From positions 2,046,001 to 2,110,000 of the forward strand of contig NZ_CP099993.1 in the NCBI RefSeq assembly GCF_024138125.1: a stretch of 64,000 nt of DNA. Direction: 5' to 3'. How positions within the stretch are numbered: position 1 is the stretch's first letter; each line of letters opens with the position of its first letter. The position numbers were made by a program, and so were the translations under genes. The notes beneath the pieces were generated by a model. It was not told the DNA's origin and searched no databases. It saw only the letters and a list, made by a program, of their open reading frames with translations. Of this stretch, positions 35,119 to 42,908 are shown in pieces. The DNA is from Halorussus salilacus. Its GTDB lineage: Archaea; Halobacteriota; Halobacteria; Halobacteriales; Haladaptataceae.

Positions 35119-35889
35119 CTACCGTTTCCGGGCGCTCAGCGAGACGCTCTTCACGCCGTATTTCCGGCACGCGTTCGTTGCGCGCCCCGAGACGAACTCG
35201 TACTGGGGGTTCTCCCGGACCTGCCTCAGTTCGAACCCGGCGGCTTCGACGAGCGACGTGTAGCTATCGATTTGAGCGGCCCCACCGATACAGGCCGCCC
35301 AGAGGTCCGCATCGTTCTTGATGGTGTCGGGCATCCGTTGCTCGCTGATGATGTCGGCGACCGCCACCCGCCCGCCGGGTCCGAGCACTCGATTCGCCTC
35401 CTCGAAGACCCGGCCCTTCTCGGCCGAGAGGTTGATAACGCCGTTCGATAGCACCGCGTCGAACGTCCCGTCCTCGAACGGGAGGTCCTCGACGTACCCG
35501 CGGCGGAACTCGACGTTGTGAAAGCCGTTGTCGGCCGCGAGGATGCGGGCTTTCTCGACCTGTTCGTCGGTCATATCGATACCCGTCACCGTGCCGGTCT
35601 CGGTGACGTGGACCCCCGCGACGAAGGCGTCCATTCCCGACCCGCTACCGAGGTCGAGCACCGCCTCGCCCGGTTCGAGTTCGGCCAGGTCGAAGTGATA
35701 GCCGACACCCGCGAACGAGTCGACCGCCGCGTCGGGAACGTAGTCGAGGTCGTCGGGGTCGTAGCCCAGGCGGTCGGCGAGGTCCCGACCCGTCTCGAAG
35801 TGGAACTCCGCGTCGGCCGACTCCGCGACGTCCCGGTACATCGACTTGACCTCGCGTTCGAGCTTGTCCGTGTCGAGTGATTCGCTCAT
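35119..35889 (-). CDS. SAM-dependent methyltransferase, arsenite-methyltransferase-like
   Basis: 256 residues. SAM motif I is VLDLGSGSGMDAFVAG; further ArsM-like blocks are TGIDMTDEQVEKAR, VLSNGVINLSAEK and GGRVAVADI, with DLWAACIGGA and TNACRKYG. The last two hold cysteines matching two arsenic-binding Cys of ArsM, but the N-terminal Cys near a YYG motif is absent, so arsenic methylation is not certain. It lies 13 nt after an OsmC gene in the same direction. Alternative: a related small-molecule methyltransferase. Confidence 0.82.
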   Translation of the reverse strand: MSESLDTDKLEREVKSMYRDVAESADAEFHFETGRDLADRLGYDPDDLDYVPDAAVDSFAGVGYHFDLAELEPGEAVLDLGSGSGMDAFVAGVHVTETGTVTGIDMTDEQVEKARILAADNGFHNVEFRRGYVEDLPFEDGTFDAVLSNGVINLSAEKGRVFEEANRVLGPGGRVAVADIISEQRMPDTIKNDADLWAACIGGAAQIDSYTSLVEAAGFELRQVRENPQYEFVSGRATNACRKYGVKSVSLSARKR

Positions 35890-35902
35890 CGGTGGTCACC
35901 GG

Positions 35903-36508
35903 TCAGTCGTCGCCCGCCACCTCGGCGGGCGTCTCGATGGTCATCTCGACGTCTTGGGCGAGCGAGACGAACGTGTAGACGGGTGCCCGCCGCGCCCACT
36001 CGTCGATCAGGTCCCGGTCGAGGTCCTCGCCGTCGATCTCGACCTCGGCGGTGAGGTTCTCGAAGACCGAGTCGGCCTCCTTGAGTTCCGCGAGGCCGAA
36101 GAGGACTGCCGGGTCGAAATCGGTCCGGACCCGCGTCCGGAGGTGGTCGAGGTCCACGCCGTTGGCGGCGGCGTTGATGGTGATGCCGACGTTGATGCAG
36201 GCCGCCAGCGCCGACAGCGCGGCCTCGACCGGTTCGAGTCGGTCGGTTCCGCCGACCCATCCACCGGCGTCCAGTACCTCCTTCCAGGCACCGTACGGGA
36301 TGGTGTACTCGCGGGTGTCGCGGCTGATGGTGTCGCCGCCGAGTTCGTAGCTGTCGACCTTCGCCAGGCTGTGGGCGGCCGTCCCCTCGTAGGTCGCCGA
36401 CGCTCCCAGCCCGAGCCGAACTGCTTCGGGATTCTCCGCGGCGTGTTCGGCGAACCCTTCGAGCGTTCCGAGGTCGATACCGTGCGATAGCCGTCGTTGT
36501 TCTGTCAT
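35903..36508 (-). CDS. OsmC-family peroxiredoxin-like protein
   Basis: 201 residues. The blocks LGASATYEGTAAHSLAKVD, GWVGGTDRLEPVEAALSALA and AACINVGITINAAANG place the conserved cysteine on the central helix. OsmC/Ohr proteins reduce organic peroxides with two cysteines; I see only this one in the usual place, so activity may differ. Operonic with the methyltransferase downstream. Three direct repeats lie upstream of its start (36640-36717). Confidence 0.87.
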   Translation of the reverse strand: MTEQRRLSHGIDLGTLEGFAEHAAENPEAVRLGLGASATYEGTAAHSLAKVDSYELGGDTISRDTREYTIPYGAWKEVLDAGGWVGGTDRLEPVEAALSALAACINVGITINAAANGVDLDHLRTRVRTDFDPAVLFGLAELKEADSVFENLTAEVEIDGEDLDRDLIDEWARRAPVYTFVSLAQDVEMTIETPAEVAGDD

Positions 36509-36639
36509 GGCGTCGTCTCCTGTGCCGACCGGGGAACCGTTCGTCCCCCCGTTCGGCGAGTACCAGTACGAATCCGAAGATAGTGTAGCTATTTCGTGGA
36601 AACCCGGCAGTCTCTGGCATTCTCACACCCACTGCAACA

Positions 36640-36717
36640 GGACCAGCGACTGGAGTCTGCTACTCACTGGGCCAGCGACTGCAATCCACCCACTGGACCA
36701 GCGACTGCAGTCTACCA
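36640..36717. promoter_or_regulatory. Three direct repeats around GGNCCAGCGACTG upstream of osmC
   Basis: Copies at about 36640, 36669 and 36696 share GGACCAGCGACTGNAGTCT or close variants; two carry the palindrome CTGGNCCAG. They sit about 130-210 nt upstream of the osmC ATG and just behind the 3' end of the HTH gene. This is consistent with operators for that regulator. The rest of the 293-base gap shows nothing else. Confidence 0.5.
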
Positions 36718-36801
36718 TCCGTCCTCGGCCCGGTAGACGCCACGCGTCGCTCCCGGACGGAAACGCCGAACGGAATCGGTCGAATCGCGTCGTCGGGGCC
36801 C

Positions 36802-37611
36802 CTACTCGGCGCGCTGTCGCGGTTCGACCGGGCGTGCACTCGACCGGTAGGTCTCGTAGACGGACTTCGCCCACTCGCGGACCGCCGGTGCGTCGGTGTC
36901 GATCACCGCGTGCACCGTTCCGCTGTCGCGCTCGTAACAGCTGATCGCGACGCGTTCGTCGAGCAGACCGATTCCGTACGGAGGAAGGTCGTCGTGCTCC
37001 AGTACCGTGAAGTTGTCCTGTCGAACCATCTCCGAACTGCGGTCGGGGTACGTCGAGAGGAAGTACGCGTGACAGTCGGGTCGGTCGATCAACGTCGCGT
37101 CGACGCCCTCGCCGACCAGTCGATGGAGCAGGTCGAAACACAGGTCCATCAGCGCGACTTCGGGGCGAAGGAATCGGACGGTGGTCGTCTGCCCGAGAAG
37201 CGACTTGACCCGCGCCACCGGCCGATACGGGGCGTCGGGCTCGGCGACGGTTATGGTCAGGTCCGACCACATCTCGAACGGAAACTCGCTGATCTCCTCG
37301 GGGAGCCAGTTCCAGACGGACCGAAGCTCTCGTTCGGTTTCGACGCGGTCGATCAGCTCTTCCATCCCGGATGCGACCGCCTCGCCCAGACGCGTCGTCA
37401 CGTACTGGTAGCCGTCTTTACGGACCCAGAGCCGGTCGCCGAACTCGTCCAGCGTCCGGCGCATCGTGGAAGACGAGACTCCGGTCAGCTCACAGAGCTC
37501 GGAGCGACTCCGGGGGCGCTCGGTCAGTGCGACGAGCGTCGAGACGCGGTGCTCGGACCGCGCGAGATACGCGATGTCGACGAACGGCGAGTCCCCCGTA
37601 TAGTGGTCCAC
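36802..37611 (-). CDS. Haloarchaeal HTH transcriptional regulator with FilR1-like C-terminal domain
   Basis: 269 residues from GTG at 37611 (an in-frame TTG at 37626 is an alternative). The N-terminal winged helix reads STLVALTERPRSRSELCELT then GVSSSTMRRTLDEFG. The C-terminal part (about 110-260) resembles the effector domain of archaeal FilR1-type regulators, including RPDCHAYFLSTYPD and ISCYERDSGTVHAVI. It lies upstream of the OsmC/methyltransferase operon in the same direction and is its likely regulator. Confidence 0.85.
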   Translation of the reverse strand: MDHYTGDSPFVDIAYLARSEHRVSTLVALTERPRSRSELCELTGVSSSTMRRTLDEFGDRLWVRKDGYQYVTTRLGEAVASGMEELIDRVETERELRSVWNWLPEEISEFPFEMWSDLTITVAEPDAPYRPVARVKSLLGQTTTVRFLRPEVALMDLCFDLLHRLVGEGVDATLIDRPDCHAYFLSTYPDRSSEMVRQDNFTVLEHDDLPPYGIGLLDERVAISCYERDSGTVHAVIDTDAPAVREWAKSVYETYRSSARPVEPRQRAE

Positions 37612-37765
37612 GGTAACGCACCTCAATCACTGGAGTAGGTCGGGGAACGTGATAACGATTGTGACCTCTCACTCGACACTTGGGTAGGTCGGCCGGGTAT
37701 CTGTGGAACACCGACACGAACCGTAACGACACCTCTTTGCCGCCAGCGCTCCTCGAAACGCCCGA

Positions 37766-38485
37766 ATGCCCCGCGCCGTCGCCATCAACGTGGGAGCGAA
37801 CACGAACGCGCCGGGCGTGCGCGGCCCGGTCTTCCCCGACGGGTCGTTCGAGTTCGTCCCCATCCCCGAGGAGTCCCCGACCCGCGAGTCGGTGTCGGTC
37901 CCGACCTACGCCGACCTCGACCTCGAAACCGAGATTCCCCCGGCGGCGCTCGACTCGCCCGTCCACCTCGACCCCGAGTTCGCGGAGTACCCCGAGTGCG
38001 AGCGTCACACCTACGGCGACCCCTTCGGCGTGAAGGCCCGGCCCCTGCTCGAACTGGCGGCGGGCGACTACGCGCTGTTCTACGCCACCCTGACCGCGCG
38101 GGGCGACCCCGAACGGGAGTGGATCGCGCCCGACTGGGGCGCGTACCTCGTCGGCGGGTTCCGACTCGCGCGCGACCCCGTCGCGGGCGAGGACTACCCG
38201 GACCTCCCGGCGGAGGTGCGAGCGGAGTTCGGGAACAACGCCCACGTCAAGCGCGAGGAGTTCGACGCCGCGGTGTTGCTGTTGGGCGAGGAGGACGAGT
38301 CGGGCCTGTTCGAGACCGCGGTCCCGCTGAGTTCCCCCGAGACGGGGTCGGAAGCGAATTGGGTGGTGACCGAGCTATCGAGCGATTCGGGGAAGGGGCC
38401 GTGGTGGCGTCGACCGATGAAATTTGGTGTCGAGGAGACCGAGGCGGTTCTGGGGTTGGTGGAGGAGGGGTACGAGGGCGTTTGA
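37766..38485 (+). CDS. Nmad3-like protein (putative nucleotide-modification-associated domain)
   Basis: 239 residues. The start AVAINVGANTNAPGVRGPVF followed by DGSFEFVPIPEES, then YGDPFGVKARPLLELAAGDYALFYATL and a late FGNNAHVKREEF fit the layout I recall for Nmad3, predicted from phage and bacterial base-modification loci. The family call is from memory. No membrane segment. It precedes a HARE-HTH/nuclease-like gene by 68 bases on the same strand, which supports a DNA-modification-related role. Confidence 0.68.
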   Translation: MPRAVAINVGANTNAPGVRGPVFPDGSFEFVPIPEESPTRESVSVPTYADLDLETEIPPAALDSPVHLDPEFAEYPECERHTYGDPFGVKARPLLELAAGDYALFYATLTARGDPEREWIAPDWGAYLVGGFRLARDPVAGEDYPDLPAEVRAEFGNNAHVKREEFDAAVLLLGEEDESGLFETAVPLSSPETGSEANWVVTELSSDSGKGPWWRRPMKFGVEETEAVLGLVEEGYEGV

Positions 38486-38553
38486 GGAGTGGTCCTCGCT
38501 GACTCCTCGGAAGCAGTAGGAATACTTTCGTGTTTCCGATCACAGTCGCCGAT

Positions 38554-39279
38554 ATGTACCAGTACGAGGCCGTCGAGAAGGTGATGCGCGAGAACGACGG
38601 CTACGCGACGCTCAAGCACCTGTATCAGCACGCGCCGCGGGTCGAGGGAAGCGAGTGGGGGACGAAGACGCCCAACGCCAGCATCCGGAGAATCGTACAG
38701 GAACGCGACCGGTTCGTCAAGGTCCGGCCGGGACTCTGGGCTCTGCAGGACCGATACGACGAGCTACCGGCGCATGTGACCGCCGCGTCGGTTCCGAATG
38801 AGAAGCGCGAGCAGTACGATCACTGGTACTTCCAGGGGCTACTGGCCGAAACCGGGAACGCGCGACGGGCCGACACCTGGGTGCCCTCTCAGGACAAGAA
38901 CCGGAAGTTTCTGGACCGAACACTGGGGGACGTTCGGACGCTGGACTCCCTTCCGCAGTTCGGCTACCGGGAACTGGTCCAGCGCGCCAGCACGGTCGAC
39001 GTGGTCTGGTTCAACGACCGTCGGATGCCAGCCAGTCTCTTCGAGGTCGAGTTCTCTACGGATTTCCAGAACTCGCTCCACAAATTTCTGGACCTGCAGG
39101 ACTACTACGCGAACTTCGTCGTCGTCGCCGACGAGACTCGACGCGGGCAGTTCGAAAAGCGAATCGACCAGACCGGATTCGGCCCCATCCGCGACCGCGT
39201 CGATTTCCTCGACTTCGAGACGGTCTCGGAGTTACACGCCGCGACGAACAAAACGCCAGACCTACCCTGCCTGTCGTAA
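38554..39279 (+). CDS. HARE-HTH domain fused to a PD-(D/E)XK-like nuclease domain
   Basis: 241 residues from the ATG at 38554 (an upstream in-frame start at 38530 is possible). Residues 1-66 (YEAVEKVMRENDGYATLKHL ... PNASIRRIVQERDRF, VRPGLWALQD) match the HARE-HTH wing. Residues 140-195 show ASTVDVVWF (Asp149) and LFEVEFS (Glu164, Glu166), a D-x14-E-x-E spacing close to BamHI-type active sites, where ExE replaces ExK. HARE-HTH is known from restriction enzymes and chromatin proteins. No methyltransferase is adjacent. The stop lies 15 nt from the 3' end of tRNA-Gly. Confidence 0.65.
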   Translation: MYQYEAVEKVMRENDGYATLKHLYQHAPRVEGSEWGTKTPNASIRRIVQERDRFVKVRPGLWALQDRYDELPAHVTAASVPNEKREQYDHWYFQGLLAETGNARRADTWVPSQDKNRKFLDRTLGDVRTLDSLPQFGYRELVQRASTVDVVWFNDRRMPASLFEVEFSTDFQNSLHKFLDLQDYYANFVVVADETRRGQFEKRIDQTGFGPIRDRVDFLDFETVSELHAATNKTPDLPCLS

Positions 39280-39294
39280 TCGAGAGAATTCGAG

Positions 39295-39365
39295 TGCGCC
39301 GGCCGGGAATTGAACCCGGGCTATGAGCTTGGGAAGCTCATGTCCTACCACTAGACCACCGGCGC
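39295..39365 (-). tRNA. trnG-CCC: tRNA-Gly (anticodon CCC)
   Basis: 71 nt. Acceptor GCGCCGG pairs with CCGGCGC, D-arm GTCTAGTGGTAGGAC, anticodon stem TGAGC/GCTCA with loop TTCCCAA (anticodon CCC), T-arm CCGGG-TTCAATT-CCCGG, discriminator A. CCA is not encoded. No intron. Its 5' flank carries partial tandem copies of the acceptor strand (39366-39489). Confidence 0.96.
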
Positions 39366-39489
39366 GTTGCGCTCACTTCGTTCGCTTACGCGCCGAGCCC
39401 TCGTTCACTTCGTTCACGAGGACACCGGCGCACTGCGCTTCGCTTGTGCGCCGAGCCTGACCTCGCTTCGCTCGGTCAGACACCGGCGC
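39366..39489 (-). repeat. Tandem hairpin repeats upstream of tRNA-Gly containing its acceptor sequence
   Basis: The plus-strand string GACACCGGCGC (the tRNA start region has GACCACCGGCGC) recurs at 39421 and 39479. Between recurrences lie two hairpins each, of the CTCGTTCACTTCGTTCACGAG and TGCGCTTCGCTTGTGCGC type, separated by CGAGCC. Thus the tRNA 5' end looks like the last of three units. I see no TATA-like box inside these repeats. Confidence 0.75.
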
Positions 39490-39619
39490 TTCATCCGTCA
39501 TTTCTCCCGCCCGGCACTTCAACGTAGCGCTTCAGCCCGACCCTCCGGAGACCGACCATTCGTCCACAAATTCGCCCGTGCCACCCGTATTTTAGTCGAG
39601 CCCCCTCCAACACCCTCTC

Positions 39620-40417
39620 ATGGTAGACCTGCGCTTCTCCGACGACGAACTCGAAGCCCAGCGCGAACACATCGTCCAGTTCATCCGGGACGCCACCGAC
39701 GCGGCCGGAACCGACGAGGCGGTGCTGGGGCTCTCGGGCGGCATCGACAGCACGCTGACGGCGTACCTCGCGGTCGAGGCGCTGGGCGAGGACAAACTCC
39801 ACGGGCTGGTGATGCCCGGCGCGGTCAGCGACGACGACAACATGAGCGACGCCGAGTGGGTCGCCCAGGAGCTGGGAATCCCCCACGACGTGTTCGAGAT
39901 CAACCCCATCGTCGAGACGTTGCTCGACACCTACCCCGAGGCAGAGGACGACCGGATGGCGGTCGGCAACGCCCGGGCCCGGACCCGCGCGGTGCTGAAC
40001 TACCTCGTCGCCAACCGCGAGGGCGCGCTGGTGCTGGGCACCGGCAACCGCAGCGAGGCCGCGGTCGGCTACTTCACCAAGTACGGCGACGGCGCGGTCG
40101 ACTGTCATCCCATCGGCAACCTCTACAAACAGCAGGTCCGCCAGCTCGCGGGCCACGTCGGTGTCCCCGACGAACTGGTCGAGAAGCCCCCGACCGCCGG
40201 GCTCTGGGCGGGCCAGACCGACGAGGAGGAACTGGGCATCGGCTACGACGAACTCGACGCGGTGCTGGCGCTCCACGTCGACGGCCCGCTGTCGGCCGCC
40301 GCGACCGCCCGGCAGGTCGACGCCGTGACCGAAGACGAGGTCCGTCGCATCCGGGGGATGTACGAGCGGAGCGAGCACAAGCGCACGGTCCCGCCGTCGC
40401 CCGACCCGCTCGACTGA
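39620..40417 (+). CDS. nadE: NAD+ synthetase (ammonia-dependent)
   Basis: 265 residues. PP-loop LGLSGGIDSTLTAYLA, then LVMPGAVSDDDNMSDAEWVA, the substrate block GNARARTRAVLNYLVAN, GTGNRSEAAVGYFTKYGDG and the late KPPTAGLWAGQTDEEELG. No glutaminase domain, so ammonia is the nitrogen donor. It forms NAD from nicotinic acid adenine dinucleotide. Confidence 0.97.
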   Translation: MVDLRFSDDELEAQREHIVQFIRDATDAAGTDEAVLGLSGGIDSTLTAYLAVEALGEDKLHGLVMPGAVSDDDNMSDAEWVAQELGIPHDVFEINPIVETLLDTYPEAEDDRMAVGNARARTRAVLNYLVANREGALVLGTGNRSEAAVGYFTKYGDGAVDCHPIGNLYKQQVRQLAGHVGVPDELVEKPPTAGLWAGQTDEEELGIGYDELDAVLALHVDGPLSAAATARQVDAVTEDEVRRIRGMYERSEHKRTVPPSPDPLD

Positions 40418-40422
40418 ACTCC

Positions 40423-41028
40423 TCAGCCGGTCTCCTCGGCGACGATTCGTATCTCGTCGTCCTCCTGCAGGACGTACTCCTCGGGCGTCACCGACTCGCC
40501 GTCGACCTCGACGACGACCCGCGCGCCGTCGCCGTCGCGGTAGGTCGTGTCGTCGTAGGTGACTTCGTCCTCGCTCACCTCGATGCCGAGCGTCCCCATC
40601 GCGTATTCGAGGGTCACGTCCCTCGCGTGGCCGTGCCAGCGGTCGCCCTCGCCGTTCTCGAAGTGGAAGGGGTCGGCCTGAAGCTGGAACCGATCCCGAC
40701 TGAAATCGAGGTCGTCGCCGCCGATCTCGACGGTTATCGCGCCGTGGTAGTGGACCGCCCCGACGTCGCTGGGCGTCGTCTCTGCATCCACGTCGGCGCT
40801 ACCGCCGCCCGCGGAGAACAGGAAGTACCCGAGCAGGCCGAACGCGACGACGACGCCGACGACCCCGGCGTACACCGCGACGCTCCGGCCGTCGTCGGAT
40901 TCGAGGGTCGCGACCCGACGCTGTTCTATCGACCCGAGGTCGTCGCCGTGTTCGCCCTGCAGGTGGCGCAGGTACGCCTCCTCGTCGTCGAACTCCCTGC
41001 CGCAGTGGCTACACTCCTCCGAACCCAT
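40423..41028 (-). CDS. C2H2 zinc-finger membrane protein with external beta domain
   Basis: 201 residues. An N-terminal finger CSHCGREFDDEEAYLRHLQ with a later His (GEHGDD) is cytoplasmic; one membrane helix follows (VAVYAGVVGVVVAFGLLGYF). The C-terminal part (about 85-201) is an acidic all-beta-like domain with His residues (AVHYHGAITVEIGG, DRWHGHARDV). A DNA- or protein-binding finger on a membrane protein is unusual but recurrent in haloarchaea. Function unknown. It is convergent with nadE, 5 bases apart. Confidence 0.78.
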   Translation of the reverse strand: MGSEECSHCGREFDDEEAYLRHLQGEHGDDLGSIEQRRVATLESDDGRSVAVYAGVVGVVVAFGLLGYFLFSAGGGSADVDAETTPSDVGAVHYHGAITVEIGGDDLDFSRDRFQLQADPFHFENGEGDRWHGHARDVTLEYAMGTLGIEVSEDEVTYDDTTYRDGDGARVVVEVDGESVTPEEYVLQEDDEIRIVAEETG

Positions 41029-41086
41029 GGCGACGAAGTAGGCCTTCGAGCTTTTCAGTCTTTGGCTCGGTCGGCGCGCGGTGACG

Positions 41087-41245
41087 GGTCGGCCGTCTCA
41101 GTCGCGGTCGGTCGGCCGTCTCAGTCGCGGTCGGTCGGCGGCCTCAGTTCCGGTCGGTCGGCGACCTCAGTTCCGGTCGGTCGGCGGCCTCAGTTCCGGT
41201 CGCGCGGGTCGGCGACCTCAGTCCCGGTCGCGCGGGTCGGCGACG
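41087..41245. repeat. 23-28 bp tandem repeat, about six copies, at the 3' end of the enoyl-CoA hydratase gene
   Basis: Units such as GGTCGGCGGCCTCAGTTCCG plus GTC start at 41087, 41110, 41133, 41156, 41179 and 41206. Read on the minus strand every unit ends in ACTGA, and the innermost one contains the real stop codon of the gene (41218-41220) and its last codons VADPRDRD. So the array is made of copies of the gene's own 3' end. The outer units have lost a GCGC and are 23 bp. Confidence 0.9.
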
Positions 41246-41922
41246 CCGTCGCCGACCCGCGCGACCAGACGGCCGAACGCCTCGGCCTCGCGGGCCCGCT
41301 GAGTGGCGGGGTCGCTCCGGTCTCGGACTCGCTCGGCGATGGTGCGCAGGGTCTCGGGGTCGTTGTCGGCGAGTTCGTCGGCCACGGCTCCGGGGTCGTC
41401 GGTCACTCTGGAGACCAGCCCCATCCGGAGCGCCGCCTCGGCGTCGACGGTCCGGCCCGACAGCGCGAGGTCGAGCGCCTCGCCCTCGCCGACGATGCGG
41501 GGCAGGCGGACGGTCCCGCCCCACGCGCCGAACAGGCCGAACTTCGCGCCCGGCTCGGCGAACGTCGCCTCGGGCGTTGCGACCCGGAGGTCGCAGGCCA
41601 GCGCGAGTTCGACGCCGCCGCCCCGGGCCGGGCCGTCGATACCGGCGACCACGACGGTGTCGCACGTTTCGATGGCGTCGGCGACTCGCTGGCCGCGCTC
41701 GGCGAACGCCTCGGCTTCCTCCCGGGTGAGGTCGGCGACCACGTCGAGGTCCGCGCCCGCGCAGAACGCCGAGCCCTCGCCCCGGAGGGAGACCACCGGT
41801 CGGTCGGCGTCGGCGACCGCGGCTTCCAACTCGTCGAGTCCGTCGGGGGTGAGCGCGTTGCGCCGCTCCGGCCGGTCGAGGGTCACGACGCGCACCCCGG
41901 GTCGGTCTGCGGTTCGTATCAC
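41218..41922 (-). CDS. Enoyl-CoA hydratase/isomerase family protein
   Basis: 234 residues from a GTG at 41922 (VIRTADRPGVRVVTLDRP). Crotonase-fold blocks: ERRNALTPDGLDELEAAV, the oxyanion loop VSLRGEGSAFCAGADLD and AGIDGPARGGGVELALACDL, and EPGAKFGLFGAWGGTVRLPR. The Glu following the second loop fits a hydratase. It would act in fatty-acid or branched-chain beta-oxidation. The 3' end is repeated downstream as a minisatellite. Confidence 0.92.
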   Translation of the reverse strand: MIRTADRPGVRVVTLDRPERRNALTPDGLDELEAAVADADRPVVSLRGEGSAFCAGADLDVVADLTREEAEAFAERGQRVADAIETCDTVVVAGIDGPARGGGVELALACDLRVATPEATFAEPGAKFGLFGAWGGTVRLPRIVGEGEALDLALSGRTVDAEAALRMGLVSRVTDDPGAVADELADNDPETLRTIAERVRDRSDPATQRAREAEAFGRLVARVGDGVADPRDRD

Positions 41923-41982
41923 GTCCGAACCTCGGAGCGGGTTTCCAAAGGTCTTTGGCGGTTCCGTCACAAGAGTCGGCCA

Positions 41983-42651
41983 ATGGAAGCGGCCGCCCGG
42001 GCACGACGAGCGGGACGACGAGCGGTGCGAGACGTTTCGCCGGACCCCCTCCGCGAGCGAATCCACGCGCTCCTGGACGAGTCGGCGATGGTGCCGGGCG
42101 TGTTGACCCTCTCGTCGGCCCGCGCCGTCGAGGGGCCGAGCGCGAGCACCGCCGGAATCGAGGACCGCGCGGCGGGGGTCCAGCTCATCTACGAGGGACT
42201 CAGGCTCACCCGCGCGCTCGCGGCCGACGTGCCGTGGGACCGCGACCCGCCCCACACCGACGGCAACGTCGCCATCCTCGCGGCCGACGTGATGGTCGCC
42301 CGGGGGTTCTCACTGCTCGCGAGCACCGAGGCCGCCGACAAGGCGGTCGAGACGGTCAAGTCGTTCGGCCGCGACGAGACCGACGACCAGCAGGGCCGCG
42401 AGAGCCGCCCCCACGCGCTCGAAGTAGACGTGTTCGAACTCGCGGTGCTGGCGGGCACGACCGCCTTCGGGGTCGAGCCCCCCGAGTCCCTGCTGGCCTA
42501 CGTCGAGGACCTCGCGGCCTCGCTCGGCGGCGACCGACCGGACCCCCCCGAGTCGGTCCCCGAGGAGGTCGCGAAGGCGATGGCCGACGTGCCGACCCCC
42601 CGGCGGTTCGAGTCGGCCGACGAGGCCCGCCCGTCGGCCACCGATCCCTGA
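41983..42651 (+). CDS. Conserved haloarchaeal protein, distantly polyprenyl-synthetase-like
   Basis: 222 residues from the ATG at 41983. All-helical: the block GVQLIYEGLRLTRALA and DGNVAILAADVMVARGFSLL resemble helices of the trans-isoprenyl diphosphate synthase fold, but no DDxxD motif is visible, so prenyl transfer is unlikely. I recall haloarchaeal proteins of this kind as a DUF near DUF7114. The gene is followed by tRNA-Thr. Confidence 0.75.
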   Translation: MEAAARARRAGRRAVRDVSPDPLRERIHALLDESAMVPGVLTLSSARAVEGPSASTAGIEDRAAGVQLIYEGLRLTRALAADVPWDRDPPHTDGNVAILAADVMVARGFSLLASTEAADKAVETVKSFGRDETDDQQGRESRPHALEVDVFELAVLAGTTAFGVEPPESLLAYVEDLAASLGGDRPDPPESVPEEVAKAMADVPTPRRFESADEARPSATDP

Positions 42652-42713
42652 CGCGAATCGAAACGCCTAAAGAGGATACCGGGCCTATCATGGAATGCGC
42701 GGCGACGTAACGC

Positions 42714-42785
42714 GCCTGGGTAGCTTAGCGGTAAAGCGCGTCCTTGGTAAGGACGAGAGCCCGGGTTCAAATCCCGGCCTAGGCT
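42714..42785 (+). tRNA. trnT-GGT: tRNA-Thr (anticodon GGT)
   Basis: 72 nt. Acceptor GCCTGGG pairs with CCTAGGC (one G-U), D-loop AGCTTAGCGGTAAAGCG region, anticodon stem CGTCC/GGACG with loop TTGGTAA (anticodon GGT), T-arm CCGGG-TTCAAAT-CCCGG. No CCA is encoded and no intron is seen. Confidence 0.96.
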
Positions 42786-42908
42786 TGTAACGACTCCTCC
42801 GTATCCTTCCACCTCGTTCAGTCCTACGTGGGGCCGTCGGACCGTGTTGAACTCCCATCGGTGAAGAACTTCGAAGCCACGGACGCGGAATCCCGGGTGG
42901 ATGGACCG

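Noticed and set aside
37766-39279. Complete integrated element with attachment sites at tRNA-Gly
   Set aside because: No integrase and no second copy of the tRNA 3' end was found upstream, so only the adjacency is reported.
39367-42651. A plus-strand frame of 1094 codons from the tRNA flank to the polyprenyl-synthetase-like gene
   Set aside because: Crosses nadE in another frame and reads antisense through two minus-strand genes; only the part from 41983 has real character.
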